Positions 42,024 through 52,234 of a stretch of DNA of 64,000 nt are shown piece by piece (position 1 is the first letter of the stretch; every line of letters starts with the position of its first letter). The stretch is from an uncultured Flavobacteriaceae bacterium (lineage in GTDB: Bacteria > Bacteroidota > Bacteroidia > Flavobacteriales > Flavobacteriaceae). The stretch is from positions 1-64,000 of the forward strand of contig CAJQMT010000009.1 of assembly GCA_905479475.1 (NCBI GenBank). Direction: 5' to 3'. The notes below the pieces were generated by a model. It was not told the origin of the DNA, ran no database searches, and saw nothing but the letters and a program-made list of their open reading frames with translations. The position numbers and the translations under genes are program-made.

Positions 42024-43712
42024 CTATTTGCCTTTCGGAATGGCGTCAATTAACTTTTGAGTATACGAAGATTTTGGTTGTGCATAGAGGGCGTCCGCAT
42101 CTCCGATTTCTTCGATTTTTCCTTGGTTCATCACCACCAATTGATCGGACATGTACTTCACTACCGATAGGTCGTGTGAAATAAAAATATATGTAAATCC
42201 AAAATCTTTTTTCAAATCGTTGAGAAGGTTCAAAACTTGTGCTTGTACAGAAACATCTAAAGCGGATACAGATTCATCACAAACAATCAATTTGGGTTGC
42301 AGTGCAATAGCTCTGGCAATGCCAATGCGCTGCCTTTGTCCACCTGAAAACTCGTGAGGGTAGCGATTGTAATGCTCAGGGGCAAGGCCTACTTTTTTTA
42401 AAATTTCCAAAACCTTTGCTTTCCGTTCCGAATTATTCGAATACAGCTGATGCACTTTCATAGGTTCTAAAATAGCTTCACCAACCATTAGACGCGGATT
42501 CAAAGAGGAAAAAGGATCTTGGAAAATAATTTGAATGTCTTTTCGGATCGATTTTTTTTCTCGCTCTGAAAGTTGGGTGATGTCTTTTTCTTGGTAAAAA
42601 ATCTGCCCACTTGTCGCTTTTTCTAGATGCACCAAAGTTCTTCCTAAGGTAGATTTTCCACATCCTGATTCGCCGACCAAGCCCAAGGTTTCTCCTTCGT
42701 AAAGTTCAAATGAAATGTCATTTATGGCCTTGACAACGCTGTTTTTTTGAAACCACCAAGTCTTATTACCCACAAACTCTTTTTTCAAGTTCCGAATCTC
42801 TAAAAAGGGCTTTTTTGCATAAATTTTTTGATGAAAAGCGCTGCGCTCTTTCTTTGTATAGACACTCTTATCCACGGTATTTTCAATAAAATCGATCACA
42901 GAAGGCAATTTTTTCAAACGTCTTGTTTGACTTGGTTTTGAGCGTATCAAAGCTTTTGTGTACGGGTCTTTTGGTTTTTCAAATACAGCTTTGACCGTTC
43001 CCTGTTCCACAATTTCTCCTTGGTACATGACCAACACGCGTTGACATATTTCTGAAACCAAGGCCAAATCGTGCGAAATGAATAAAATACTCATTTCAGT
43101 CTCCTGTTGCAAGTCCTTTAAAAGCTGGATGATTTCTTTTTGTATTGTAACATCTAGTGCGGTGGTGGGTTCGTCAGCAATCAAAAGTTGCGGTTTGCAT
43201 GCGATGGCCATCGCAATCATGACGCGCTGTTTTTGTCCACCTGAAAGCTGATGTGGATAGTGCTTGTAGATTTCATCAGGTCTCGGTAGTTTGACTTTTT
43301 CAAACAAGTCAATTACTTTGGCCTTGGCCTCTTTTTTGCGAAGCGATGTGTGCTGTAAAATAATTTCTAGGACTTGATAACCACAAGTAAGGCTTGGATT
43401 TAAAGAACTCATAGGTTCTTGAAAAATCATAGAAATTTTATTCCCGCGGATGTTTTGAAACTGCTTTTCCGAAAGCGATAAAATGGAATGGTCTTCAAAA
43501 AAAACAGTCCCTTCTATTTTTGTTTCTTTTGGAAGCAACCCTAAAAGAGCCAAGGAAGATACAGATTTCCCACTACCAGATTCTCCAACAATGCCTAAAA
43601 TTTCATTTTTGTGAATTTCAAAAGAGCTGTTTTTCACAACGGCATGCTCCTTCCCGTCCGAAGAAAAAGAGATGCTGAGGTTACTTGTTTTTAACAAAGG
43701 TTTTCTACTCAT
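42024..43712 (-). CDS. Peptide/nickel-type ABC transporter ATPase, two fused domains
   Basis: The 562-residue protein joins two ABC ATPase domains. The first has Walker A 'GIVGESGSGKS' (residues 40-50) and signature 'LSGGQKQR'. The second has 'GLVGESGCGKSTLGRTL' and 'FSGGQRQRIGIARAIAL'. Both carry the C-terminal oligopeptide/dipeptide-family tail region. It is the ATPase part of a dipeptide, oligopeptide or nickel importer of the YejF/GsiA type. No permease or binding protein is adjacent, so its partners are elsewhere. Confidence 0.9.
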   Translation of the reverse strand: MSRKPLLKTSNLSISFSSDGKEHAVVKNSSFEIHKNEILGIVGESGSGKSVSSLALLGLLPKETKIEGTVFFEDHSILSLSEKQFQNIRGNKISMIFQEPMSSLNPSLTCGYQVLEIILQHTSLRKKEAKAKVIDLFEKVKLPRPDEIYKHYPHQLSGGQKQRVMIAMAIACKPQLLIADEPTTALDVTIQKEIIQLLKDLQQETEMSILFISHDLALVSEICQRVLVMYQGEIVEQGTVKAVFEKPKDPYTKALIRSKPSQTRRLKKLPSVIDFIENTVDKSVYTKKERSAFHQKIYAKKPFLEIRNLKKEFVGNKTWWFQKNSVVKAINDISFELYEGETLGLVGESGCGKSTLGRTLVHLEKATSGQIFYQEKDITQLSEREKKSIRKDIQIIFQDPFSSLNPRLMVGEAILEPMKVHQLYSNNSERKAKVLEILKKVGLAPEHYNRYPHEFSGGQRQRIGIARAIALQPKLIVCDESVSALDVSVQAQVLNLLNDLKKDFGFTYIFISHDLSVVKYMSDQLVVMNQGKIEEIGDADALYAQPKSSYTQKLIDAIPKGK

Positions 43713-43867
43713 TTTTTTGGTTTTGCGCCCTTGTTGCTAAAGTACATTTTTATAAAGGAATTTTGGAATCGAAGGCAAATGTGTTTTTGGTAAAGGTACA
43801 TTAGTTTTCCATTTTCTTTGCACCGATGAAAAAAGGTTTGATTTCTTCCAGAGCAGCACATTTGTAG

Positions 43868-43875
43868 TATCTTTG
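43868..43875 (+). promoter_or_regulatory. ABC-F gene -7 element
   Basis: TATCTTTG at 43868-43875, 19 nt before the ATG at 43895. Confidence 0.55.
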
Positions 43876-43894
43876 TCCATTGAAAATTAATTGT

Positions 43895-45763
43895 ATGAAT
43901 TACCTATCAGTAGAAAATATTTCCAAGTCGTATGGAGAGCGTGTCTTGTTTGAAAATTTGTCTTTTGGAATTAACAAGGATCAAAAAGTAGCTTTTGTTG
44001 CTAAAAATGGTACTGGAAAAACCTCTATTTTGAACATTATCGCTGGCAAAGACACTTCTGATACAGGTCAGGTAGTTTCCAGAAAAGATTTGAATATCGC
44101 TTATTTGGCACAAGAATCTCTTTTTGATCACAATGCTACGATTGAAGAAATTGTTTTCAAATCGGAAAACCCTGTTTTAAAAGTAATTCAACAGTACGAA
44201 AAAGCGTTGGAAAATCCAGACGATGCAGAAGCTTATCAAAAAGCGTTTGATTTGATGGATCATCACAATGCATGGGATTTTGAAACCCAATACAAGCAAA
44301 TTCTTTCCAAATTAAAATTTGACGATGTTCATCAAAAAGTAGGAAAACTTTCTGGAGGCCAAAAAAAGCGTTTGGGACTCGCCACGGTACTGATCAACAA
44401 GCCCGACTTGTTGATTTTGGACGAACCGACCAACCACCTAGATTTGGAGATGATAGAATGGCTAGAAGCCTTTTTTAAGAAGGAGAAAATGACCTTGTTC
44501 ATGGTGACACACGACCGATATTTCTTGGAACGTGTGTGCAATGAAATTATTGAATTAGACAACGGACAGTTGTATAGATACAAAGGGAGTTATTCTTATT
44601 ACCTTCAGAAGAAAGAGGAGCGAATAGCCTTGGAACAGGTGGTGCAAGAAAAAGCAAAAAACTTGTTTAAAAAAGAATTGGATTGGATGCGTCGTCAGCC
44701 AAAAGCGCGGACCACAAAATCCAAATCTAGGATAGATGATTTTCATGAAATTAAAGAAAAGGCGCACAACCGAAGAATCGAACACAAAGTTCAGCTAGAG
44801 ATTAATATGGAACGATTGGGTTCTAAAATTCTAGAACTGCATAAGGTGTACAAATCATACGGTGATTTGAAAATTATGGATGGATTTGAATATGTTTTTA
44901 AAAGAGGAGAACGTATTGGAATCATCGGAAAAAATGGGACAGGGAAATCCAGTTTTCTGAATGTCATAACGGAAAAAGAACCTGTGGATCAAGGAAAAGT
45001 AATTTTGGGGGAAACCGTGAAATACGGGTACTATACTCAAAAAGGAATCCAAGCCAAAGCAGGGCAAAAAGTTATAGAAGTAATCAAAGAATTTGGAGAA
45101 TACATTCCACTAGCCAAAGGAAATAAAATTTCTGCCGGTCAATTGTTGGAGCGTTTTCTGTTTTCTAGAAAACGGCAATACGACTTTGTAGAGAAATTAA
45201 GCGGAGGAGAGCAAAAGCGCTTGTACCTCTGTGCTGTTTTGATTCAAAACCCAAATTTTTTAATTTTAGATGAGCCTACCAACGACCTAGATATTGTGAC
45301 ACTCAATGTATTGGAAAACTTTTTGTTAGATTTTCCAGGGAATTTATTAGTGGTATCACACGATCGTTATTTTATGGATAAAATTGTAGACGCCTTGTTT
45401 GTGTTTCGCGGACAAGGAGTCGTCGAAAATTTTCCAGGAAACTATTCCGATTTTAGAGCCTATGAAGACTCGAAACCAAAAGAATCGTCCGTAAAAAAGG
45501 AAGTAGAAAAGAAGGAAGTTTTCGAAGCTCCAAAGAAAAAAAATCAGCTCAACTACAATGAAAAAAGAGAATACGGATCTTTGGAAAGCGATATAGCGAA
45601 GTTAGAAAAACAGAAAGTACAGATAGAATCTCAATTTTCAAAAGGAGAGGTCGCAGAGGACAGAATCAATGAGTTTTCTCTAAAACTTCAGAATATCATT
45701 GATGAAATTGATCGAAAAGAAGAACGTTGGTTTGAGCTTTCTGCCAAGGTAGAAGGAGAATAA
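43895..45763 (+). CDS. ABC-F family ATPase
   Basis: The 622-residue cytoplasmic protein has two ABC domains without membrane parts ('VAKNGTGKTSILNIIAG' and 'IGKNGTGKSSFLNVI'). They are joined by a charged linker ('KKELDWMRRQPKARTTKSKS') and followed by a coiled-coil C-terminal tail. This is the Uup/EttA-type ABC-F layout. Such proteins bind the ribosome E-site and regulate translation, or act in antibiotic protection. The long Lys/Glu-rich tail matches Uup most closely. The start at 43895 is preferred over a TTG 5 codons upstream, supported by the promoter position. Confidence 0.93.
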   Translation: MNYLSVENISKSYGERVLFENLSFGINKDQKVAFVAKNGTGKTSILNIIAGKDTSDTGQVVSRKDLNIAYLAQESLFDHNATIEEIVFKSENPVLKVIQQYEKALENPDDAEAYQKAFDLMDHHNAWDFETQYKQILSKLKFDDVHQKVGKLSGGQKKRLGLATVLINKPDLLILDEPTNHLDLEMIEWLEAFFKKEKMTLFMVTHDRYFLERVCNEIIELDNGQLYRYKGSYSYYLQKKEERIALEQVVQEKAKNLFKKELDWMRRQPKARTTKSKSRIDDFHEIKEKAHNRRIEHKVQLEINMERLGSKILELHKVYKSYGDLKIMDGFEYVFKRGERIGIIGKNGTGKSSFLNVITEKEPVDQGKVILGETVKYGYYTQKGIQAKAGQKVIEVIKEFGEYIPLAKGNKISAGQLLERFLFSRKRQYDFVEKLSGGEQKRLYLCAVLIQNPNFLILDEPTNDLDIVTLNVLENFLLDFPGNLLVVSHDRYFMDKIVDALFVFRGQGVVENFPGNYSDFRAYEDSKPKESSVKKEVEKKEVFEAPKKKNQLNYNEKREYGSLESDIAKLEKQKVQIESQFSKGEVAEDRINEFSLKLQNIIDEIDRKEERWFELSAKVEGE

Positions 45764-45779
45764 TTTTTTCAAAATAAAA

Positions 45780-46664
45780 CTATCCCAGGTTTTGAAAGTG
45801 ATATTTTCGGCCCCATTCAAGTGTTTGTTTGGGATTTACAACAACGTCAAAAAACAATTCAGGACTGATCACATGTTGGCATCCCCAAAGATTTATTTTG
45901 CGTGTTTCAAAACTGGTTGTTTCTCGAATCCCAATATTTTTTTCTCGATGGATCAGTTCCCAGCTCGGTTTTACCAATTTACTTCCAGAAAGGTTGCTAA
46001 AAAAATAAACTTCCTTCGGAGTGTTTTCGAAACCGATGGATTTTGAGTCTATGTTGACAAGGTTTTCTGGATTGATGTGTTCTCCAAATAAAGCTGGTTC
46101 GAGCAAAAAAGGAAATTTTAAAAGGTATTCTTTTCCCATGGACAAGTGATCGATGGCCAAAAAGTTATGATTGTATTCTTCTGTTTTGATTGTCTTTTCT
46201 CCTGTGTTTGTCAGTTTGTAATGAATGGTAAAACCCGAATCAGACAAGGTTATCTCTTTGCTTAGGATGTATGCGTAGCCATTTATCAGCTTCGAGGCAC
46301 ATTTTATTCTAATTTTACCTTCATTCTGTTCTACTTCAAAAGAAGCAGGTTTTATTTTGTAAGCTTTGGAAAAATCGTAAGGTCCTTCTTCTTTTTTCAA
46401 AAGACCAACACCTATTTTATGAAACCAATCTCCGACGGGAGTTTCGTCATACCCAATCGCATTTTCAATTCCAAACTCGTTGTAAAAAGCCCTTCCAAAA
46501 GAACTATTAGGAGAAGTATTCGGTTTTTCAACACCAAAAACGGGTATGTTTTGATACCGAATGGAAACAATTTTTCCCGTCCAGTCGAAGCGCGCATGTT
46601 GGTAATTTTCCAAAGGGGTATCGATGCAAATTTCGAGATTTTTGTTTTTCAGAAATAATGACAA
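45780..46664 (-). CDS. Galactose-mutarotase-fold protein of unknown function
   Basis: The 294-residue protein shows the galactose mutarotase-like beta sandwich ('RFDWTGKIVSIRYQNIPVFG', 'SFGRAFYNEFGIENAIGYDE', 'ITLSDSGFTIHYKLTNTGEK', 'TEEYNHNFLAIDHL') but not the typical GalM catalytic set. It may be a sugar-binding or carbohydrate-modifying enzyme. It is convergent with the ABC-F gene and stands next to thiL. The assignment rests on fold-like motifs only. Confidence 0.65.
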   Translation of the reverse strand: MSLFLKNKNLEICIDTPLENYQHARFDWTGKIVSIRYQNIPVFGVEKPNTSPNSSFGRAFYNEFGIENAIGYDETPVGDWFHKIGVGLLKKEEGPYDFSKAYKIKPASFEVEQNEGKIRIKCASKLINGYAYILSKEITLSDSGFTIHYKLTNTGEKTIKTEEYNHNFLAIDHLSMGKEYLLKFPFLLEPALFGEHINPENLVNIDSKSIGFENTPKEVYFFSNLSGSKLVKPSWELIHREKNIGIRETTSFETRKINLWGCQHVISPELFFDVVVNPKQTLEWGRKYHFQNLG

Positions 46665-46764
46665 AAGAAAAAGATTAGAGAGGATTTACAAATTACAAAA
46701 AACACGGCACAAATAACTAAAACAGGAGGCACGGATCACAAAAGCACGAAATAGAGAATTTATT

Positions 46765-47820
46765 TTAAGCATCGTTTTTGAGCATGGCATCCCACCCTTG
46801 TGCTGTCAACTCCATTTTTTGATTCGCCCTGGTAACCAAATGGATTCCTTCGTTTTCTGGGGTCATGTGTCCGATAATTGAAAAATTAGGATTGCCTTTA
46901 ACTTTGTTGAAATCATTTTGAGAAATGGTAAATAACAATTCATAGTCTTCTCCGCCGTTTAAGGCTACAACTGTACTGTCCATATTGAATTCTTCGGAAG
47001 TAGAGATTACTTGTGGATCTAAAGGAAGTTTGTCTTCATACACATTGCAACCAAGCGCAGAGCTTTTACAAAGATGAATGACTTCAGAAGACAATCCATC
47101 AGAGATGTCAATCATACTGGTGGGTTTGATTTTCAAGTCTTTCAATAATTTTGAAACGTCCTTTCTTGCCTCAGGTTTTAATTGTCGTTCTATCAAATAC
47201 GTGTATTGATCCAGATCGGGTTGCTGGTTTGGATTGACATCAAAAACCTGTCGTTCTCTTTCCAAAACTTGCAAGCCCAAGTAGGCAGCTCCCAAATCAC
47301 CTGAAACTACGAGCAAATCATTTTCTTTGGCACCGTCTCTGTAAACGATGTCTTTTTCTGCGGAAGTTCCTAGAGCCGTAACGCTTAGAATCAATCCTGT
47401 TTTAGAGGAAGAAGTATCTCCTCCTACCAGATCGATTTGATAGGTGTCACAAGCGAGTTGAATACCGGCATACAATTCTTCCAAAGCTTCCAATGGAAAT
47501 CGGTTCGAAACAGCGATAGATACCGTGATTTGAGTCGCTTCGGCATTCATAGCATACACGTCTGATAAATTTACCATCACAGCTTTGTATCCCAAATGCT
47601 TCAAAGGCATGTATGTTAAATTGAAATGAATTCCTTCAATCAAGAGATCAGTGGTGACAAGTGTTTTCAGACTAGCATGATCGATGACAGCCGCATCGTC
47701 ACCGACACCTTTTCGCGTTGAATCTTGTGTTATTTTAAAATGTTCGGTCAAATGACGGATCAATCCAAATTCTCCCAATTCAGAAAGGTTTGTTTTGCTT
47801 TGTGATTTGTCTTCGATCAT
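46765..47820 (-). CDS. thiL: Thiamine-monophosphate kinase
   Basis: The 351-residue ATP-dependent kinase makes thiamine pyrophosphate. It has the ThiL/PurM-fold motifs 'KGVGDDAAVIDH', 'TDLLIEGIHFNLTYMPLKHL' and 'DLVGGDTSSSKTG', with 'DISDGLSSEVIHLC' and the C-terminal 'ALNGGEDYELLFTI'. Length is normal. No other thiamine gene is adjacent. It is divergent from sufA. Confidence 0.95.
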   Translation of the reverse strand: MIEDKSQSKTNLSELGEFGLIRHLTEHFKITQDSTRKGVGDDAAVIDHASLKTLVTTDLLIEGIHFNLTYMPLKHLGYKAVMVNLSDVYAMNAEATQITVSIAVSNRFPLEALEELYAGIQLACDTYQIDLVGGDTSSSKTGLILSVTALGTSAEKDIVYRDGAKENDLLVVSGDLGAAYLGLQVLERERQVFDVNPNQQPDLDQYTYLIERQLKPEARKDVSKLLKDLKIKPTSMIDISDGLSSEVIHLCKSSALGCNVYEDKLPLDPQVISTSEEFNMDSTVVALNGGEDYELLFTISQNDFNKVKGNPNFSIIGHMTPENEGIHLVTRANQKMELTAQGWDAMLKNDA

Positions 47821-48092
47821 AAGAATGTTGTATTTTTTTAACTATTTGTACTCTGTTTAGTAGCCTCCGAATGCAAAAATCTTTCTTTTTTTTGGATTGA
47901 AGAAATAAAACGATCGGATAAAAGAGAGGAAAGAACTTTTATTTCCGTGGCAAAGGCTTTTTAGCAACTGAGCGAATGAAGAGAAACACGGCGGCAGGGC
48001 TTGCTTTTCTGCTAGGAGTGATCAAAGTATTTTTTCTTGGCCGGAGATGTTTTTGAGATAAGAAAACTCTATGTAAACATAAATAAAACAAC

Positions 48093-48107
48093 TTAGATTT
48101 GTTCTAA
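48093..48107. promoter_or_regulatory. Operator-like dyad overlapping the sufA -33 region
   Basis: TTAGATTTGTTCTAA at 48093-48107 is a perfect TTAGA-N5-TCTAA inverted repeat. TTTG at 48098-48101 in its centre would be the -33 element, so a bound protein would block the polymerase. An iron- or cluster-responsive regulator is plausible, given the suf operon. The regulator is not identified. Confidence 0.45.
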
Positions 48108-48125
48108 ATACTCTAATCAAAGTTG

Positions 48126-48133
48126 TATCTTTG
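48126..48133 (+). promoter_or_regulatory. suf operon promoter, -7 element
   Basis: TATCTTTG at 48126-48133. The transcript leader is about 25 nt. The region 48119-48145 matches the M23 lipoprotein promoter at 32201-32227 at 25 of 27 positions. Confidence 0.6.
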
Positions 48134-48163
48134 CAGCTAGAAAATGGTATAACAAGTTTCGGT

Positions 48164-48493
48164 ATGATAAAAGTTTCAGACATCGCTAAGAAAAAAGTCA
48201 TTGAATTGATGCGTGACGATGGTTACAACGCCGCCACAGATTTTGTGCGTGTTGGTGTAAAAAGTGGAGGTTGTTCAGGGTTGTCGTACGATTTGGATTT
48301 TGATAAAAACACCAAAGAAGACGATAAGATTTTTGAGGACAATGGTGTGAAAATAATCGTTGACAAAAAAAGCTTTTTGTATTTGGTAGGAACAACATTG
48401 GAATATTCAGGAGGTTTGAATGGTACAGGCTTTGTTTTCAACAATCCAAATGCAAGCAGAACATGTGGTTGTGGAGAATCATTTTCATTGTAG
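48164..48493 (+). CDS. HesB/IscA-family Fe-S carrier (SufA-like)
   Basis: The 109-residue A-type carrier has three conserved cysteines: C37 ('KSGGCSGLSYDLDF'), C101 and C103 ('RTCGCGES'). These bind an Fe-S cluster or iron for transfer to apoproteins. The frame is open 11 codons upstream from a TTG, but that part is downstream of the -7 element only by a few bases, so the ATG at 48164 is the start. It leads the suf operon. Confidence 0.93.
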   Translation: MIKVSDIAKKKVIELMRDDGYNAATDFVRVGVKSGGCSGLSYDLDFDKNTKEDDKIFEDNGVKIIVDKKSFLYLVGTTLEYSGGLNGTGFVFNNPNASRTCGCGESFSL

Positions 48494-48562
48494 CATTCAA
48501 GGATTAAAAAATAAATAAAACAGTATTAAAGCTGACATAGCTTTAAACTTTTAAGTTAGTAT

Positions 48563-50008
48563 ATGAAATATACAGAAGACGATTTAAAGAAAGAACTGGA
48601 AACTCAGGAATACGAGTATGGGTTTTACACAGAACTAGAATCAGATACGTTTCCAAAAGGATTGAACGAGGCGATTGTTCGTGCTATTTCCAAAAAGAAA
48701 AACGAGCCAGAATGGATGACAGAATGGCGTTTGGATGCATTCCGTATTTGGGAGCAAATGGAAGAGCCAGAATGGGCAAACGTGCAATACGAGAAGCCAG
48801 ATTTTCAAGCGATTAGTTATTATTCGGCACCTAAAAAAGCAGATCCTAATAAATCTTTAGACGATGTAGATCCTGAACTGTTAGAGATGTACAAGAAATT
48901 AGGAATCTCCGTAGATGAGCAGAAAAAACTGCAAGGAGTCGCTGTAGATATTGTGGTAGATTCTGTTTCCGTTGCCACCACTTTCAAAAAGACCTTGGCA
49001 GAAAAAGGAATTATTTTTATGCCTATTTCAGAAGCGATTCAAGAGCATCCAGAATTGGTCAAAAAATACATGGGAACAGTGGTTCCAAAAACAGATAACT
49101 TTTATGCTGCGTTGAATTCTGCGGTCTTTACAGACGGTTCGTTTTGTTACATTCCAAAAGGAGTGAAATGTCCGATGGAGTTGTCGACGTATTTTCGAAT
49201 CAACGAAGGAGGAACAGGTCAATTTGAAAGAACCTTACTGATTGCTGACGAAAGTAGCTATGTAAGTTACCTTGAAGGGTGCACAGCACCTGCGCGTGAC
49301 GAAAATCAATTGCACGCAGCCGTGGTTGAGCTCATTGCTTTAGACGACGCTGAAATCAAATACTCAACTGTTCAGAACTGGTTTCCAGGGGATAAGAATG
49401 GAACGGGAGGGGTTTTTAATTTCGTAACAAAAAGAGGAATTTGCGAGACCAATGCAAAGATTTCTTGGACCCAGGTAGAAACAGGGTCCGCGGTGACTTG
49501 GAAATATCCCTCTTGTATTTTAAAAGGGAACAATTCTGTCGGAGAATTTTATTCCATTGCAGTAACCAATAATTTTCAGCAAGCAGATACTGGAACAAAA
49601 ATGATACACCTTGGAAAAAACACCAAGAGTACGATTATTTCCAAAGGTATTTCTGCAGGAAAATCCCAAAACAGTTACCGAGGATTGGTACAAATCAATT
49701 CAAGAGCCGAAAATGCTCGGAACTTTTCACAATGCGATTCCTTATTGATGGGCGATCAATGTGGAGCTCATACGTTTCCATATATAGAAGCAAAAAATAC
49801 AACCGCGCAAATAGAACACGAAGCAACGACGAGTAAAATTGGAGAAGACCAACTTTTCTATTGCAATCAACGAGGAATAGACACAGAAAAAGCCATTGCT
49901 TTGATTGTCAATGGATTTAGTAAAGATGTATTGAATAAATTGCCGATGGAATTTGCTGTGGAAGCACAAAAATTATTAGAAATCAGTTTAGAAGGATCCG
50001 TTGGGTAA
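48563..50008 (+). CDS. sufB: Fe-S assembly scaffold SufB
   Basis: The 481-residue protein is the SufB subunit of the SufBCD scaffold. It has '[20 protein letters not shown]', '[20 protein letters not shown]' and '[20 protein letters not shown]', the parallel beta-helix core, and the C-terminal '[20 protein letters not shown]' with the conserved cysteine and glutamine region. It accepts sulfur and iron to build clusters. Length matches Bacteroidota SufB. It is 69 bp after sufA. Confidence 0.97.
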   Translation: MKYTEDDLKKELETQEYEYGFYTELESDTFPKGLNEAIVRAISKKKNEPEWMTEWRLDAFRIWEQMEEPEWANVQYEKPDFQAISYYSAPKKADPNKSLDDVDPELLEMYKKLGISVDEQKKLQGVAVDIVVDSVSVATTFKKTLAEKGIIFMPISEAIQEHPELVKKYMGTVVPKTDNFYAALNSAVFTDGSFCYIPKGVKCPMELSTYFRINEGGTGQFERTLLIADESSYVSYLEGCTAPARDENQLHAAVVELIALDDAEIKYSTVQNWFPGDKNGTGGVFNFVTKRGICETNAKISWTQVETGSAVTWKYPSCILKGNNSVGEFYSIAVTNNFQQADTGTKMIHLGKNTKSTIISKGISAGKSQNSYRGLVQINSRAENARNFSQCDSLLMGDQCGAHTFPYIEAKNTTAQIEHEATTSKIGEDQLFYCNQRGIDTEKAIALIVNGFSKDVLNKLPMEFAVEAQKLLEISLEGSVG

Positions 50009-50070
50009 TTCTTCAATCGATTCGTTAGAATTATACAGTTGCATATTTCAAGAAATTAACAAGAGAGAAA

Positions 50071-50823
50071 ATGTTAAAAATAGAGAATTTACAAGCGAGA
50101 ATAGAGGATAAAGAAATCCTAAAAGGATTGAATATAGAGGTAAAAGCAGGAGAGGTACATGCGATTATGGGGCCAAATGGAGCAGGAAAAAGTACCATGG
50201 CATCTGTCATTGCAGGAAAAGAAGAATACGAAGTAACAGGAGGAAGCATAGAATTGAACGGAGAAGATATCAGTGAATTGGCACCCGACGAAAGAGCACA
50301 CGCCGGGGTCTTTTTGTCTTTTCAGTATCCTGTGGAAATTCCTGGAGTTACTGTAACCAACTTTATCAAATCTTCTATCAACGAATCTAGAAAAGCACAA
50401 GGACTGGAAGAAATGCCAGCAAAAGATTTGCTTAAGAAAATTCGTGAAAAATCAGAGTTGTTGGAAATTGATCGCAAATTTTTATCACGCTCGTTGAACG
50501 AAGGATTTTCAGGGGGAGAGAAAAAACGAAATGAAATTTTCCAAATGGCCATGTTAGAACCGAAATTGGCGATTTTGGATGAAACAGATTCAGGTTTGGA
50601 CATCGATGCTTTGCGAATTGTTGCCAACGGTGTCAATAAGCTAAAGTCGAAAGACAATGCAGTGATTGTTATCACACACTACCAACGTTTGTTAGACTAT
50701 ATAGTACCAGATTTTGTACATGTTTTATACGATGGTAAAATTGTAAAGTCAGGAACCAAAGAATTGGCTTTGGAGCTTGAAGAAAAAGGCTACGACTGGA
50801 TAAAGGAAGAATTGAACGCATAA
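50071..50823 (+). CDS. sufC: Fe-S assembly ATPase SufC
   Basis: The 250-residue ABC ATPase drives SufBCD. Walker A is 'MGPNGAGKST' (residues 33-42), signature 'EGFSGGEKKRNEI' and Walker B 'LAILDETDSGLDID', exactly as in SufC. It sits between sufB and sufD in the usual order. Confidence 0.97.
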   Translation: MLKIENLQARIEDKEILKGLNIEVKAGEVHAIMGPNGAGKSTMASVIAGKEEYEVTGGSIELNGEDISELAPDERAHAGVFLSFQYPVEIPGVTVTNFIKSSINESRKAQGLEEMPAKDLLKKIREKSELLEIDRKFLSRSLNEGFSGGEKKRNEIFQMAMLEPKLAILDETDSGLDIDALRIVANGVNKLKSKDNAVIVITHYQRLLDYIVPDFVHVLYDGKIVKSGTKELALELEEKGYDWIKEELNA

Positions 50824-50855
50824 TAGTTTCTGAACGGTTGTTTTTTTAGATAAAA

Positions 50856-52211
50856 ATGTCCGCAGAAAACATAGAATTAATGAAACAAATGGATTTAAAA
50901 GAAAAACTAATATCTTCATTTTTAGCATTCGAAAATCAAGTAGATGTTGACGTCGATTCGAAGGTACATGACGTGCGTTCAAAGGCATTCTCTAATTTCG
51001 AACAACAGGGTTTTCCAACCAAAAGAGATGAAGAATGGAAGTACACCAACTTGAGTTCTTTGTTGAAATCGAATTACAACATATTCTCAAAGGGAGAGGC
51101 CTCGTTGACCTACAAGGATGTAAAACAATATTTTATCAATGAAACCGATTGTTACAATTTGGTTTTTATCGATGGAAAATTCAATGCTTTTTTGTCAAAC
51201 ACAACCCATGACGGATTGGATGTTTGTGTTATGTCAGCTGCTTTGACCAAGCCAAAATACGAGGAGGCAATCAATACTTATTTCAACAAGTTGGCCAAAG
51301 AAAACAACAGCTTGTCTGATTTGAATACGGCTTTTTCCGCAGAGGGTGCGTATGTCAATATTCCGAAAAATACGGTGGTTCCAAAACCCATTCAAATTTT
51401 AAATTTTTCTACAGGAAGCGAGCAAGAAATTTTAATTCAACCTCGAAATTTAGTGATTGTTGGAGAAAATGCCCATGTGCAAATTATAGAGCGTCACCAA
51501 AGCTTGACGGGGAACAATACGTTGACAAATGCGGTAACTGAGATTTTTGTAAACAAAAGAGGAATCGTTGATTTTTACAAAATGCAAAACGATGTGGAAA
51601 CAGCTTCTTTAATTGATGGAACTTTTGTTTCACAACAAAAAGACAGCGTTGCTTCCGTACATACTTTTTCTTTTGGAGGAAAATTGACTCGTAACAATTT
51701 AGAATTTTATCAAAACGGAGAGCATTGTGTGTCTCACATGAATGGGATTTCTATCTTGGATGGCAAACAGCATGTAGACAACCATACATTGGTGCAGCAC
51801 AAAGCGCCCAACTGCGAATCTCACGAAATGTACAAAGGTATTTACGACGAAAAATCTACCGGAGTTTTTAACGGGAAAGTGATTGTAGAACAGGCAGCAC
51901 AAAAAATCAATGCTTATCAGCAGAATAACAATATTATTGTTGGAGACAAAGCTTCTGTAAATTCAAAACCACAATTGGAAATTTTTGCGGACGATGTGAA
52001 ATGTTCTCATGGTTGTACCATTGGACAGTTGGATGAGAGTGCTTTGTTTTACATGCAGCAACGAGGGATTCCCAAAAAAGAAGCAAAAGCATTGTTGATG
52101 TATGCTTTTTCCAACGACGCTTTAAAAGATGTCAAAATTCCTGAACTGAAAACAAGAATAAATGCTATTATTGCTGAAAAATTAGATGTGAATATTGGCT
52201 TTGATCTGTAA
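50856..52211 (+). CDS. sufD: Fe-S assembly scaffold SufD
   Basis: The 451-residue SufD partners SufB and SufC. It has 'KRDEEWKYTNLSSLLKSNYN' near the N-terminus, the beta-helix core, and the C-terminal 'DDVKCSHGCTIGQLDESALF' and 'YMQQRGIPKKEAKALL' with the conserved His and Cys. The gene is the last of this suf run: a terminator follows and the next gene is on the other strand, so sufS and sufE are absent here. Confidence 0.96.
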   Translation: MSAENIELMKQMDLKEKLISSFLAFENQVDVDVDSKVHDVRSKAFSNFEQQGFPTKRDEEWKYTNLSSLLKSNYNIFSKGEASLTYKDVKQYFINETDCYNLVFIDGKFNAFLSNTTHDGLDVCVMSAALTKPKYEEAINTYFNKLAKENNSLSDLNTAFSAEGAYVNIPKNTVVPKPIQILNFSTGSEQEILIQPRNLVIVGENAHVQIIERHQSLTGNNTLTNAVTEIFVNKRGIVDFYKMQNDVETASLIDGTFVSQQKDSVASVHTFSFGGKLTRNNLEFYQNGEHCVSHMNGISILDGKQHVDNHTLVQHKAPNCESHEMYKGIYDEKSTGVFNGKVIVEQAAQKINAYQQNNNIIVGDKASVNSKPQLEIFADDVKCSHGCTIGQLDESALFYMQQRGIPKKEAKALLMYAFSNDALKDVKIPELKTRINAIIAEKLDVNIGFDL

Positions 52212-52234
52212 CATCAATTTTTTTGAAACACATA

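Larger units (their letters stand above)
47821..48163. other. 343-bp gap between thiL and sufA
   Basis: No gene is supported. The right end holds the sufA promoter and an operator-like dyad. The middle (about 47880-48060) is mixed sequence with T-rich tracts and no clear hairpin. No thiL promoter matching TAnnTTTG was found on the minus strand. Confidence 0.6.
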
